NCBI GenBank assembly: GCA_024235615.1
Contig: JACKMB010000002.1
Span: 310,001-374,000 of the forward strand
Length of the DNA: 64,000 bases
Origin: Thauera sp.
GTDB lineage: Bacteria > Pseudomonadota > Gammaproteobacteria > Burkholderiales > Rhodocyclaceae
Reading direction: 5' to 3'
In this document: positions 1 to 9,810 of the stretch, piece by piece
Layout: the number at the start of each line of letters is the position of its first letter
Numbering within the stretch: position 1 is the first letter of the stretch
The notes under the pieces: model-generated
What the model saw: the letters and a program-made list of their open reading frames with translations, nothing else
Told to the model about the DNA's origin: nothing
Database searches by the model: none
Position numbers and translations under genes: made by a program

Positions 1-376
1 GGGCGTTCGCGCCGTCCGCGCGCGACGAGGAGGATCCGGAAGCCGAGGCTCCTCCGGCGTCCGTCCGGGCGGCGCTCGTGGCGCCGGTATCCGCGCCCGA
101 TTCGCCATCCGCGGGGCCGCTTCCGGCCGGGCGCTCGGGCTCGCGAGGGGCTTCGGCCGAGGCCGTGCGCTCGGGCGGAAGCGGGGCCGGCGGCGCGGAT
201 TCGGGCTTGCGCGGCGCCGGCTCCGGCGTGTTCATGCGGTTCTCGAGCGCGCGCGAGAAGCTGTCCGACTGCGCGCCGAGGCCATCCAGGGCGGAGATGC
301 CGATGCGTGCCTGCTGGGAGCCGAGGCGAAGCTGCGCGGCGTTGCCGAGGCTGGAAGTGGAGAACGGGGAGGACAT
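1..376 (-). CDS. fliK: Probable flagellar hook-length control protein FliK, N-terminal part (cut by window edge)
   Basis: Only the first 125 codons lie in the window. The encoded segment begins MSSPFSTSSLGNAAQ and then becomes low-complexity, rich in Ala, Pro, Glu, Ser and Gly, as the N-terminal half of FliK usually is. The conserved hook-length domain would lie outside the window, so the call rests on position: it follows fliJ by 119 bp on the same strand, the normal slot for fliK in a fliFGHIJK operon. FliK is exported through the flagellar type III apparatus and sets hook length by switching export specificity through FlhB. A second FliK-type gene lies at 12561-13826. The product name is inference. 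Confidence 0.62.
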   Translation of the reverse strand, partial: MSSPFSTSSLGNAAQLRLGSQQARIGISALDGLGAQSDSFSRALENRMNTPEPAPRKPESAPPAPLPPERTASAEAPREPERPAGSGPADGESGADTGATSAARTDAGGASASGSSSSRADGANA

Positions 377-495
377 GGTTGCGGGCCTCTCATGGGCTGG
401 GTGCGATGGATCGAGGACGATCCGACAGTCCATCAAAAGCAAGCCTCATGCCATGGGTACGTCAGCGGATCGGGCGCCTGCCGCGGCTGCCCGCG

Positions 496-936
496 TCAGG
501 CGTCTTCGCGGCCGCGCCGCGCAGCGTGCTCGTCCGACTGCTTCTGCTCCTGGCGCGCCTCGCTGCGCGCGACGGTCTGCTGGTGGCGCTGGGCGAGGGT
601 GTCGAAGGCCTTCAGCTTGGTGCGCTGGGCCAGCCAGGCCTGCTGGCCTTCGGCGGTGCGCGCGCGGGATTGCTCGACCACCTTGCGCTGGGCGGCGATC
701 GCGTCGTCGAGCTTGGCGATGAAGGCGCTGTAGTTGCGCCACGCGTCGGGGCTCAGGCCATCGCGTGCGGCCTGCACGAAGCGCTCGTGGTATTCCGCGC
801 GGTAGTCCTCGAGCATCTTCAGCTTCTGTTCCACGTCGCGCTCGGCTGCGACCAGCTCGCCGAGCTTGCGTGCGGCTTCGTCGGTGCGGGTGCTGGCGAG
901 ATCGAGCAGGGGCTGAAGGTGGAAGGCGGGAGGCAT
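496..936 (-). CDS. fliJ: Flagellar export chaperone/stalk protein FliJ
   Basis: This encodes 146 residues, close to the usual FliJ length of about 147. The protein begins MPPAFHLQPLLDLA and is almost entirely charged alpha-helix, fitting the antiparallel coiled coil of FliJ. FliJ sits in the centre of the FliI ATPase ring and helps couple ATP and proton energy to flagellar export. An upstream in-frame extension of 51 codons is Arg/Pro-rich and does not look like FliJ, so the internal ATG at 936 was chosen. It is separated from fliI by 220 bp that contains a heptanucleotide tandem repeat, an unusually long gap for this operon. Confidence 0.88.
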   Translation of the reverse strand: MPPAFHLQPLLDLASTRTDEAARKLGELVAAERDVEQKLKMLEDYRAEYHERFVQAARDGLSPDAWRNYSAFIAKLDDAIAAQRKVVEQSRARTAEGQQAWLAQRTKLKAFDTLAQRHQQTVARSEARQEQKQSDEHAARRGREDA

Positions 937-1098
937 CGGCGTCGTTTCGGGGCGTTTTTGCAAACGGCATTCTAGCCGCTCGCGACCTGCCCGAGGTGGG
1001 CATATCGCGGCCGGCCGGCCGTCGACCGTGACGAAATGCTCGCGTCGATGTCGCAGCGGGCGGCGCGGCGCAGGTCGCGAATGCCGCACGCTCCCCGC

Positions 1099-1147
1099 GC
1101 CTAACGCCTAACGCCTAACGCCTAACGCCTAACGCCTGACGCCTCAC
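1099..1147. repeat. Heptanucleotide tandem repeat between fliI and fliJ
   Basis: The plus strand carries five perfect consecutive copies of GCCTAAC (1099-1133), followed by GCCTGAC and GCCTCAC. The array ends just past the fliI stop codon (1157-1159) and lies in the fliI-fliJ gap. Copy number of a 7-bp unit can vary by slipped-strand mispairing. Because 7 is not a multiple of 3 but the array is non-coding, any effect would be on transcript structure or fliJ translation, not on a reading frame. Confidence 0.85.
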
Positions 1148-1156
1148 GCGAACGCC

Positions 1157-2551
1157 TCACGCGAACACCTGCCCGAGCTTCTGCAGGGCGCCCTCGTAGG
1201 TCTCGTGCTCCTGGATGCCCTGCTGCAGGAAGGCCTCCAGCCTGGGATAGAGCTTGACCGCCATGTCGAGCAGGGGATCGCCGCCGGGCTGGTAGGCGCC
1301 GACCGCGATGAGGTCGCGCGAGCGCTGGTAGCGCGAGAAGAATTGCTTGAACTGGCGCACCACGTTGAAGTGGTCGTCGCCCACCAGGTTGTGCATCGCG
1401 CGCGAGATCGACTGCTCGATGTCGATCGCCGGGTAGTGGCCCTGGTCGGCGAGGTTGCGCGAGAGCACGAAGTGGCCGTCGAGAATGGCGCGCGCGGAGT
1501 CGGCGATCGGGTCCTGCTGGTCGTCGCCCTCGGCGAGGACGGTGTAGAAGGCGGTGATCGAGCCGCCGCCCTCGGGGCCGTTGCCGGCGCGCTCGACCAG
1601 CGCCGGCAGGCGGGCGAACACGCTCGGCGGGTAGCCGCGGGTGACCGGCGGTTCGCCGATCGCGAGCGCGATCTCGCGCTGGGCCATGGCGTAGCGCGTC
1701 AGCGAGTCCATGATCAGCAGCACCTGGCGGCCCTGATCGCGGAAATACTCGGCCACCGTGGTGGCGTAGGCGGCGCCCTGCATGCGCATCAGCGGGCTGG
1801 TGTCGGCGGGGGCCGCCACCACCACCGAGCGCGCCAGGCCCTCGGGGCCCAGGCTGTGCTCGATGAATTCCTTGACCTCGCGGCCGCGCTCGCCGATCAG
1901 CCCGACCACGATGATCTCGGCCTCGGTGTAGCGCGCCATCATGCCGATGAGCACCGACTTGCCCACGCCCGAGCCGGCGAAGAGGCCGAGGCGCTGGCCG
2001 CGGCCGACGGTGAGCAGCGCATTGATCGCGCGCACGCCGACGTCGAGCGGCTGCGCGATCGGCGCGCGTGCGAGCGGGTTGATCGCGCGCCCCTGCAGCG
2101 AGCGCGTCTCCTGGGTGTGCAGCGGGCCCTGGCCGTCGAGCGGGCGGCCCGCGCCATCGACCACGCGGCCGAGCAGGGCGTCGCCCACCGGCAGGTGCTT
2201 GGCGCGGTCGGCGGCGCGGCGGCGCGGGCCGATGCGCTTGCCGGGCACCAGGCGTGGCACGCCCACCTCCATCGGCAGCACGCGCGCACCCGGCGCCAGG
2301 CCGAAGACGTCGTCGGTGGGCATCATGTAGAGCTTGTCGCCGTTGAAGCCGACCACCTCGGCCTCGACCGCGCCGCCGCCGGGCACCAGGATGCGGCAGC
2401 CGGAGCCGAGCGGCAGCTTGATGCCCGCGGCCTCCATGACCAGGCCGTTGATGCGGGTGAGGCGCCCGGAAACCTCGAGCGGGTTGCAGCCCTCGACCAG
2501 GCGGCGGCCGTCGCCGAGGAAGTCGCGCCACAGCGCCTGGTGGCGGTTCAT
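1157..2551 (-). CDS. fliI: Flagellum-specific ATP synthase FliI
   Basis: This is a 464-residue protein beginning [15 protein letters not shown]. It carries the P-loop FAGSGVGKS near residue 190 and the beta/alpha F1-ATPase-like signature region with [15 protein letters not shown] and [13 protein letters not shown]. FliI is the cytoplasmic hexameric ATPase of the flagellar type III export apparatus and works with FliH and FliJ. The start chosen overlaps the fliH stop by 4 bp (ATGA), which argues for translational coupling; the reading frame continues upstream of it without FliI-like sequence. Length and motifs are complete, and I see nothing odd in the coding region. Confidence 0.96.
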   Translation of the reverse strand: MNRHQALWRDFLGDGRRLVEGCNPLEVSGRLTRINGLVMEAAGIKLPLGSGCRILVPGGGAVEAEVVGFNGDKLYMMPTDDVFGLAPGARVLPMEVGVPRLVPGKRIGPRRRAADRAKHLPVGDALLGRVVDGAGRPLDGQGPLHTQETRSLQGRAINPLARAPIAQPLDVGVRAINALLTVGRGQRLGLFAGSGVGKSVLIGMMARYTEAEIIVVGLIGERGREVKEFIEHSLGPEGLARSVVVAAPADTSPLMRMQGAAYATTVAEYFRDQGRQVLLIMDSLTRYAMAQREIALAIGEPPVTRGYPPSVFARLPALVERAGNGPEGGGSITAFYTVLAEGDDQQDPIADSARAILDGHFVLSRNLADQGHYPAIDIEQSISRAMHNLVGDDHFNVVRQFKQFFSRYQRSRDLIAVGAYQPGGDPLLDMAVKLYPRLEAFLQQGIQEHETYEGALQKLGQVFA

Positions 2552-3462
2552 GCCGGCGGCTCCGCGGCGGAGGCGGGCGGCGCAATTCCGGCCGCGGAGG
2601 GCGTGCCGTCGGGCGCCGGAGCCGCGTCCTCGTCGTCCGTCACATGCCAGCGCGCGCGCTCGTGGCCGATGGATTCGAGCACCCGCCGCCAGCGCGTCTC
2701 CAGCGTCGCGTCCACCTGCGCGCCCTGGCCGTCGATGCGGCATTCGCCGCGTTCGAGGCGGGCGTCTTCCTGCAGGCGGTGGCCGGCATGGGCGAGCTGT
2801 TCGCCAAGATGCTCGCGCACCAGGGCGAGATCGTCGGGGTGGAGCTGGATGTGGGCGTGGCCCTGGGGCAGCTGGAGGAGCGCGCTGCGCACGGTCTCGA
2901 GGATGGCCTCGGGATGTTCGGCGAGGGTGAGCCTGACCATCCGCCGCGCCATCTCGATCGCCAGCGCCATGAGCTGCTCGGCGATCTCGCCGTCGAGCTC
3001 GCGCAAGGCCTCGTCGAGGCTGTCGGCGAGTCCGGCCAGGCGCGCCGCCTCGGCCTCGGCCTGCGCGCGACCCTCGGCGTAGCCTTCCGCACGCCCGGCC
3101 TCCAGCCCCTCGGCGTGGCCGGCCGCGCGGCCCTCCTCGAAGCCTGCACGGCGCATTTCGTCGTGCATGCGCTCGATCTCCTCCGCGGTGGGCAGGTGGA
3201 AATCGGGCGGCAGCGCGGGGGCGGCCTCCGCGGCGGGCGGCGGCGGGGCGGCGTCGCGTGCGGGCGGGGGTGCGGGCGAGGGCGCCGGCGCGGCCGGCAT
3301 GTGCACTGCGGGGGAGGGCGCATTCAGCGCCGCGCCTGCGGGGTCCGTGGATGCGAAGCCGTCCGCCGCCGGCGCCGATCCCGCAGCGCCCGCGGGGGCG
3401 TCGAAGTCCTCCGGTTCCCAGCGCCGGTAGGCGCCGACCGCCTGGTGCCGCGAAATGCTCAC
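2548..3462 (-). CDS. fliH: Flagellar assembly protein FliH
   Basis: The 304 residues start with [15 protein letters not shown], pass through a Pro/Ala-rich segment (about 30-110), and then show the glycine-spaced helix typical of FliH, with [20 protein letters not shown] around residues 135-155. The C-terminal part ([17 protein letters not shown] onward) matches the FliH/YscL domain that binds the FliI N-terminus and the C ring. FliH regulates the FliI ATPase and docks it at the export gate. It lies 114 bp after fliG and overlaps fliI by 4 bp. It is longer than the roughly 235-residue enteric FliH because of the Pro/Ala-rich insert. Confidence 0.93.
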   Translation of the reverse strand: MSISRHQAVGAYRRWEPEDFDAPAGAAGSAPAADGFASTDPAGAALNAPSPAVHMPAAPAPSPAPPPARDAAPPPPAAEAAPALPPDFHLPTAEEIERMHDEMRRAGFEEGRAAGHAEGLEAGRAEGYAEGRAQAEAEAARLAGLADSLDEALRELDGEIAEQLMALAIEMARRMVRLTLAEHPEAILETVRSALLQLPQGHAHIQLHPDDLALVREHLGEQLAHAGHRLQEDARLERGECRIDGQGAQVDATLETRWRRVLESIGHERARWHVTDDEDAAPAPDGTPSAAGIAPPASAAEPPA

Positions 3463-3576
3463 CGCAGGCTCCTCGCGTCGCTACGCGGACGCCAGGCCGG
3501 GCGGCGCCGGGCAGTTCCTGTCGGGCGACGGGGCGTGCGCATCCTGGTGAGCCTGCGCACGCGGGCGGCGCGGGGA

Positions 3577-4578
3577 TCACACGAAGCCATCGTCGCCACC
3601 CTTGCCGCCGAGCATGACCTGGCCTTCCTCGGCCAGGCGGCGCACCGTCTTGAGGATCTCCTTCTGCTCGGCCTCGACCTCGGACAGCCGCACCGGGCCG
3701 CGCGCCTCGAGGTCCTCGCGCAGCATCTCGGCGGCGCGCGAGGACATGTTCTTGAAGACCTTCTCGCGCAGCTCGGGCGGTGCGCCCTTGAGCGCGATGA
3801 TCAGCGAGTCGGACTGCACCTCGCGCAGGATCGCCTGGATGCCGCGGTCGTCGACGTCGAGCAGGTTCTCGAACACGAACATCTCGTCGAGGATCTTCTG
3901 CGCCAGCTCCGGATCGTATTCACGCACGTTGTCGATGACCGCGGTCTCGGCCGTCGAGCCGACGAAGTTGAGGATCTCGGCGGCGTGGCGCACCCCGCCC
4001 ATCGCCGCCTTCTTGACCGTGGTGGCGCCCGAGAGCATGCGGGTGAGGGCGTCGTTGAGCTCCTTGAGCGCGGTCGGCTGCACGCCGTCGAGCGTGGCGA
4101 TGCGCAGCACCACGTCGTTGCGCAGGCGGTCGTCGAAGTTCTTGAGGATCTCGCCGGCCTGGTCGTATTCGAGGTGCACCAGGATGGTGGCGATGATCTG
4201 CGGGTGCTCGCCCTTGATGAGGTCGGCCGCGGTGGCCGCGTCCATCCACTTCAGGCTCTCGATGCCGGCGGTCTCCGAGCCGCTCATCATGCGCGACAGC
4301 AGCTGGTTGGCACGGTCGTCGCCGAGCGCCTTGGTGAGCATCTCGCGCAGCTGGTCGTCGTCGGACTGGATCATCGTGCCCTTGCCGAAGTGCTCGTTCA
4401 CCTCGATCAGCACCGGCTCGACGGTCTCGCGCGACTGCGGCGTCATCGAGGCCATCTTCATGGTCAGCTTCTGCACCTCGCGCGGGCCGAGCTGGCGCAG
4501 CACGCCGGCGGCGGCGTCGGGGCCGAGCGTCATCAGCAGCAGTGCGGCCTTCTCCAGGCCTTCTTCCGGCGTCGTCAC
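3577..4578 (-). CDS. fliG: Flagellar motor switch protein FliG
   Basis: The 333-residue product has the usual FliG length and the sequence [19 protein letters not shown] at the start. The middle ([23 protein letters not shown], about 150-170) and C-terminal domains (about 195-320, with the charged helix [17 protein letters not shown] that meets MotA) are intact. FliG forms the rotor ring between the FliF MS-ring and FliM/FliN and sets torque and rotation direction. The gene uses a GTG start that overlaps the fliF stop by 4 bp (GTGA), implying coupled synthesis with the ring protein it binds. Confidence 0.96.
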   Translation of the reverse strand: MTTPEEGLEKAALLLMTLGPDAAAGVLRQLGPREVQKLTMKMASMTPQSRETVEPVLIEVNEHFGKGTMIQSDDDQLREMLTKALGDDRANQLLSRMMSGSETAGIESLKWMDAATAADLIKGEHPQIIATILVHLEYDQAGEILKNFDDRLRNDVVLRIATLDGVQPTALKELNDALTRMLSGATTVKKAAMGGVRHAAEILNFVGSTAETAVIDNVREYDPELAQKILDEMFVFENLLDVDDRGIQAILREVQSDSLIIALKGAPPELREKVFKNMSSRAAEMLREDLEARGPVRLSEVEAEQKEILKTVRRLAEEGQVMLGGKGGDDGFV

Positions 4579-6290
4579 TTGCGCGCCTCCTCGTTCAAGC
4601 CCATCCAGTCCCTGATCAGGTTGGCGACCATCTTCGGATCGTTGCGCGCCGCGGTGCGCGCGCGCTCGAGGCGCTGTTCGAAGGTCTCCGTCTCCTCGCC
4701 CTCGCCGGCTTCGCCGGACAGCGTGACGCGCACGCCTTCCTCGCCTTCCTCGCCCTCTTCGCCTTCCTCACCCTCGCCGGCGGCCTTCTTCTCTTCCTTG
4801 CTCTTGGGCGGCACCACCGTACGCAGCAGCGGTCGGATCACGCCGAAGTAGGCGAACAGGATCGCGACCAGCACGAGCAGCCAGTTCAGGCCTTCCTTGC
4901 CGAGCTCGATGATCTCCGGGTCCTTCCACGGCGGCACCGGAGCCTCGCTGCCGTCGTCGGCGAAGGCGCCGCTCGCCACGTTGATGGTGTCGCCGCGGTC
5001 GGCGTTGTAGCCCACCGCCTCGCGCACCAGGTTGGTGATGCGGGCGATCTCCTCGTCGGGCAGCGGCACGTTGGTGGGCGTGCCGTCGGGACCCGGGAGG
5101 GTGCGATTATTCACCACCACCGCGACCGACAGGCGCTTGATCTGCCCGACCGCCTGCTTGACGTGCTGGATGTTGCGGTCGAGCTCGTAGTTGAGCACCG
5201 CGCTGCGGTTGCCGCTCGCCAGGCCCTGCGCGCCCGCGCCGCCGGCCACCTGCGGGTTGGTGATCGGCGCGGTGGCCGGCACCGGTGGCTGGTTGGTGAG
5301 CGCGCCCGGCACGCCCTGCGCGCCCGGCTGCGGGTTGAAGGCCTCGGTGGTCTGCTGGCTGCGGATGGCCTGGTCGGGCGTGGGGTTGGGCTTGTAGGTC
5401 TCGGCGGTCTGCTCGACCTGATTGAAGTCCACATCGGCCGCCACCTGGGCGCCGTAGTTGCCCTTGCCCACCAGGGGCGCGAGGATCTTGTCGATGCGCT
5501 CGATGAAGCCCTGCTCGAGCAGGCGGACGTATTCGAGCTGGGTGGCGTTGAGCCCCGCGCGCAGCAGCGGGTCGGCCTGCTCGGTGAGCAGCTTGCCGTT
5601 CTGGTCGACGATCTTCACGCCCTCGGCGTGCATGCGCGGCACGCTCGACGACACCAGGTGCACGATGCCGGCGACCTGGTCGGGCGACAGGATGCGGCCG
5701 CCGCGCAGGTTCACCATCACCGACGCGGTGGGGCGCTGGTCGTCGCGCAGGAAGGCGGTCTGCTTGGGCATCGCCAGGTGCACCCGGGCGCTGGAGACCG
5801 CGTCGATCGCCTGCACCGTGCGGGTGAGTTCGCCTTCGAGCGCGCGCTGGTAGTTCACCTGCTCGTTGAACTGCGAGATGCCCAGCTTCTGCCCGTCCAT
5901 GAGCTCGAAGCCGGCGAGGCTGCCCTTGGGCAGGCCGTCGGCCGCCAGGCGCAGCCGGGTCTCGTGCACCTGCGCCTGCGGCACCAGGATGGCGTGGCCG
6001 GTGGGCGACATGCGGTAGGGGATGTTGCGCTGCTGCAGCTCGGCGATGATCTGCCCGCCGTCGCGCTCGTCGAGGTTGGAGAACAGCACCGCGTACTCCG
6101 GCGCGCGGTTCCACAGCAGCGCGCCGGCCACCAGGGCGATCGCCAGCGCGACCGCGACCGCGCCGGCGATCTTCTGCCGGGTGTTCAGCGCGGCGAGGTT
6201 CTGCAGCGCCTGCTGCATGCGCGTCGCGGCCTGCGCATCGGCGGGGGCGGCGCCCGGAGGCAGGTCTGCGGTGTTTTCTGCTGCGGCCAT
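4575..6290 (-). CDS. fliF: Flagellar MS-ring protein FliF
   Basis: This encodes 571 residues. One transmembrane segment near residues 35-55 (KIAGAVAVALAIALVAG) is followed by the periplasmic ring-building motif with SNLDERDGGQIIAELQQ. A second membrane segment (LLVLVAILFAYFGVI) lies near residue 470, and a C-terminal cytoplasmic tail binds FliG. The tail contains an acidic stretch of repeated Glu-Glu-Gly units made by an imperfect DNA repeat around 4735-4780. FliF builds the inner-membrane MS-ring on which the motor and export gate assemble. The ATG at 6290 is preceded by an AGGA ribosome site; further upstream codons are unlike FliF. The gene heads the leftward fliFGHIJK operon. Confidence 0.96.
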   Translation of the reverse strand: MAAAENTADLPPGAAPADAQAATRMQQALQNLAALNTRQKIAGAVAVALAIALVAGALLWNRAPEYAVLFSNLDERDGGQIIAELQQRNIPYRMSPTGHAILVPQAQVHETRLRLAADGLPKGSLAGFELMDGQKLGISQFNEQVNYQRALEGELTRTVQAIDAVSSARVHLAMPKQTAFLRDDQRPTASVMVNLRGGRILSPDQVAGIVHLVSSSVPRMHAEGVKIVDQNGKLLTEQADPLLRAGLNATQLEYVRLLEQGFIERIDKILAPLVGKGNYGAQVAADVDFNQVEQTAETYKPNPTPDQAIRSQQTTEAFNPQPGAQGVPGALTNQPPVPATAPITNPQVAGGAGAQGLASGNRSAVLNYELDRNIQHVKQAVGQIKRLSVAVVVNNRTLPGPDGTPTNVPLPDEEIARITNLVREAVGYNADRGDTINVASGAFADDGSEAPVPPWKDPEIIELGKEGLNWLLVLVAILFAYFGVIRPLLRTVVPPKSKEEKKAAGEGEEGEEGEEGEEGVRVTLSGEAGEGEETETFEQRLERARTAARNDPKMVANLIRDWMGLNEEARK

Positions 6291-6367
6291 GATGGCGGTC
6301 CTGTTGCTTACGCTTTGGCGGATGGCGGCATTGTGCGTCCGCGCGGGCAAGCGCCAGGGCGTGAAAA

Positions 6368-6384
6368 GCGGCATTTTTTGCCGC
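6368..6384. promoter_or_regulatory. Perfect hairpin in the fliF-flrB divergent region
   Basis: Six-base arms GCGGCA and TGCCGC enclose five T residues. Read on the minus strand the hairpin is followed by TTTT, so it could act as a weak terminator/attenuator in a fliF leader; read as DNA it could be a protein-binding palindrome. It lies 78 bp before the fliF ATG and 71 bp before the chosen flrB start. I found no good -24/-12 element for fliF here; the best candidate keeps only the GG-N10-GC core. Function unknown. Confidence 0.45.
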
Positions 6385-6454
6385 CTGTTTGCCGGCTACC
6401 ATGGCGGCCTGTGCATTTAGAGTGCATCCCGTGAAAACGGATCCGGACCTTCCC

Positions 6455-7674
6455 ATGCAGGCCGCAGTCGCCGCCCAGGATCAAGCAGGGAGCATGCCCG
6501 TGGGCTCGGCGGTCGATGCCGCCGCTGCGGCGCCGGTGCTCGACGCCGCCCAGCTCGCCGAGGCCTTCGCGCTCTTCAGCCGCGCCTCCGAGGAGCTGTC
6601 CACCGCCTACGCCGCGCTGCAGGCCCAGGTCGGCCAGCTCAGCGAGCGCCTTTCGGTGCTGATGGGGGCGCTGCCCGCGGGGGTGCTGGTGGTCGATCGT
6701 GCCGGTACGGTGGTGCAGGCCAACCGCGCCGCCGAGGGGCTCTTCGGCGGCGGGCTCGCCGGGATGGCTTGGGCGGCGCTCGCCGCCCGCCTGGAAGACA
6801 GCGGCACCCCGGGCGAATTCGTGCTGCGCCGCGACCCCGCCACGGTCGACGGCGACGCGCGCCGGCTGGCCTTGTCCGAGTCCGAGCTCGACTCCGGCGC
6901 CGAGCGCATCCTGCTGGTGCACGACGTCACCGACACCCATCGCATGCGCCTCACCGCCGAGCGCAACGAGCGCCTCGCGGCCATGGGCGAGATGGTCGCC
7001 GGGCTCGCCCACCAGCTGCGCACGCCGCTCGCCGCCGCGCTGCTCTACACCGGCAACCTGCGCCAGCCCGAGCTCGACCCGGCGCAGCGCGCCATGGTCG
7101 CCGACCGCGCGCTCGAACGCCTGCGCTATCTCGAGCGTCTGATCCGCGACATGCTGCTGTTCGCCCGCGGCGACAGCGCCGGGCGCCAGCGCTTCGCGGT
7201 GTGCGAGCTGCTCGCCGAGCTCGCGCACACGCTCGAGCCGGTGGCGCGCGCCCGCCAGGTGGCCTTCGCGGCGGACTGCGGCTGCGGCGAGGCCGAGCTG
7301 GTCGGCGACCGCAAGGCGCTCGGCGGCGCGCTCACCAACCTGCTCGAGAACGGCATCCAGGCCTGCGAGGCGGGCGGCACGCTGCGCTGCGAAGCGGCGC
7401 TGATGGCTGCCGCCGACGCCGGCATCGGCGCACCCGCGGTGCGCTTCACGGTGCGCGACAGCGGCCGCGGCATCGCCCCCGAGCTGCAGGAACGCCTCTT
7501 CGAACCCTTCTTCACCACCCGCGCCGAAGGCACCGGGCTGGGCCTGGCCATCGCCCGCGGCGTCGCCCGCGCCCACGGCGGCGACATCACCCTGCGCTCC
7601 ACGCCCGGGCAGGGCGCGGAATTCACCCTGGTCGTGCCGCTGGCGGCGGCGCCCAACGGTGCACTAGAGAACCC

Positions 7675-7678
<4 letters not shown>
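6455..7678 (+). CDS. flrB: Flagellar two-component sensor histidine kinase (FlrB/FleS type)
   Basis: A cytoplasmic kinase of about 407 residues. A helical segment is followed by a PAS-like region (LPAGVLVVDRAGTVVQANRAA), the H-box GLAHQLRTPLAAALLY with the phospho-accepting His, the N-box (LTNLLENGIQACEAGG) and G-boxes (DSGRGIAPELQERLFEPFF, GTGLGLAIARG). There is no membrane segment, as in FlrB/FleS, which sense flagellar assembly state inside the cell. It passes phosphate to the downstream response regulator, whose ATG overlaps this stop by 4 bp. The start is uncertain: GTG at 6431 and ATGs at 6389 and 6494 are in frame and none has a clear ribosome site. Confidence 0.9.
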
Positions 7679-9168
<1,490 letters not shown>

Positions 9169-9178
9169 GCGGCTGTGT

Positions 9179-9202
9179 TCGCGCCTGCCGGCGCTCCTAC
9201 AT
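9179..9202. repeat. REP-like element, copy between flrC and fliE
   Basis: The 24 bases are the exact reverse complement of the right arms found at 9670-9693 and 9782-9805 (core CCTGCCGGCGCTCCTACA). It lies between the convergent stops of flrC (9168) and fliE (9229), a position typical of repetitive extragenic palindromes, where it could fold and limit read-through from both sides. Confidence 0.8.
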
Positions 9203-9228
9203 GGAGCGTCGTGTCTCGGCGGCTCTGC

Positions 9229-9552
9229 TTATACCGGCATGTTCATGATGTCCTGATACGCGGTGACCAGGCGGTTGCGGACCTGGACCATCTGCTGGAA
9301 GGACATGCTGGCCTTTTGCAGGTTGACCATCACGTCCTGCAGGTTGACGTTGGGGTCGCCGGCGGAGAAGTTCTGCGCCATCGCGCGCGCCTCGCCCTGG
9401 GCGGCGCTGACGTCCTTCAAGGCGGTGTTGAGCACGTCGGCGAAGTTCACGCCGCCCGCGGGCGCGTCGGCGGCGGGCGCAGCCTTGCCCTGTGCGGCCT
9501 GCGATACCGAGCGCAGCTCGCTCAGCATCTGGTCGATTCCACGGGTGTCCAT
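9229..9552 (-). CDS. fliE: Flagellar hook-basal body protein FliE
   Basis: The 107-residue protein ends with the diagnostic FliE region: NVNLQDVMVNLQKASMSFQ then VQVRNRLVTAYQDIMNMPV. FliE connects the MS-ring to the proximal rod (FlgB) and is exported early. Length is normal. In many genomes fliE is the first gene of the fliEFGHIJK operon; here it is separated from fliF by the oppositely oriented flrB-flrC pair and is monocistronic, with its own strong sigma-54 promoter 48 bp upstream and a REP-like element on each side. Confidence 0.95.
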   Translation of the reverse strand: MDTRGIDQMLSELRSVSQAAQGKAAPAADAPAGGVNFADVLNTALKDVSAAQGEARAMAQNFSAGDPNVNLQDVMVNLQKASMSFQQMVQVRNRLVTAYQDIMNMPV

Positions 9553-9599
9553 AGCGTAATCCCCCGGCTTCAGGGTGGTCGGTGACGTCAGTGTAGCAG

Positions 9600-9616
9600 A
9601 GCAAATCGCGTGCCAG
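9600..9616 (-). promoter_or_regulatory. Sigma-54 (-24/-12) promoter of fliE
   Basis: Minus-strand sequence CTGGCACGCGATTTGCT matches the TGGCACG-N4-TTGCW consensus at every conserved position, including GG and GC ten bases apart. It ends 48 bp before the fliE ATG. With the GAFTGA-type activator FlrC encoded next door, this places fliE in the middle class of the flagellar hierarchy. Confidence 0.9.
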
Positions 9617-9620
9617 CGCC

Positions 9621-9810
9621 GTCTTCGCGGCTGCCGCCGCTCCTACAAGGGCCGAGGCGCGGTGTTTCATGTAGGAGCGCCGGCAGGCGCGAAAGCGGCG
9701 GTGCCGCGGCGCCGGCGCGGATTCCGGGCGCCGTGTTCGCGGCTGCCGCCGCTCCTACAGGGGCCGAGGCGCGATGTTTCATGTAGGAGCGCCGGCAGGC
9801 GCGAACGGGC
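9621..9810. repeat. Tandem pair of 112-bp REP-type units
   Basis: Two units start at 9621 and 9733. Each contains a left arm (TTCGCGGCTGCCGCCGCTCC + TACA, 9624-9647 and 9736-9759) and an inverted right arm (TGTAGGAGCGCCGGCAGGCG + CGAA, 9670-9693 and 9782-9805) around a 22-base spacer, so each can form a long imperfect cruciform or hairpin. The exact 112-bp spacing of both arms shows tandem duplication. The array fills the gap between the fliE promoter and the stop of the first PilZ gene. Such elements are usually mobilised by REP-associated tyrosine transposases; none is encoded in this window. Confidence 0.85.

Noticed and set aside
1205-3082. Long open frame opposite fliI and fliH
   Set aside because: It is antisense to two well-supported genes, has His/Ala/Arg-rich shadow composition, and is a by-product of GC-rich codon use.
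6331-6420. Possible sigma-54 promoter for fliF
   Set aside because: The best match keeps only the GG and GC dinucleotides at ten-base spacing; the surrounding consensus bases are absent, so it is not listed as a promoter.
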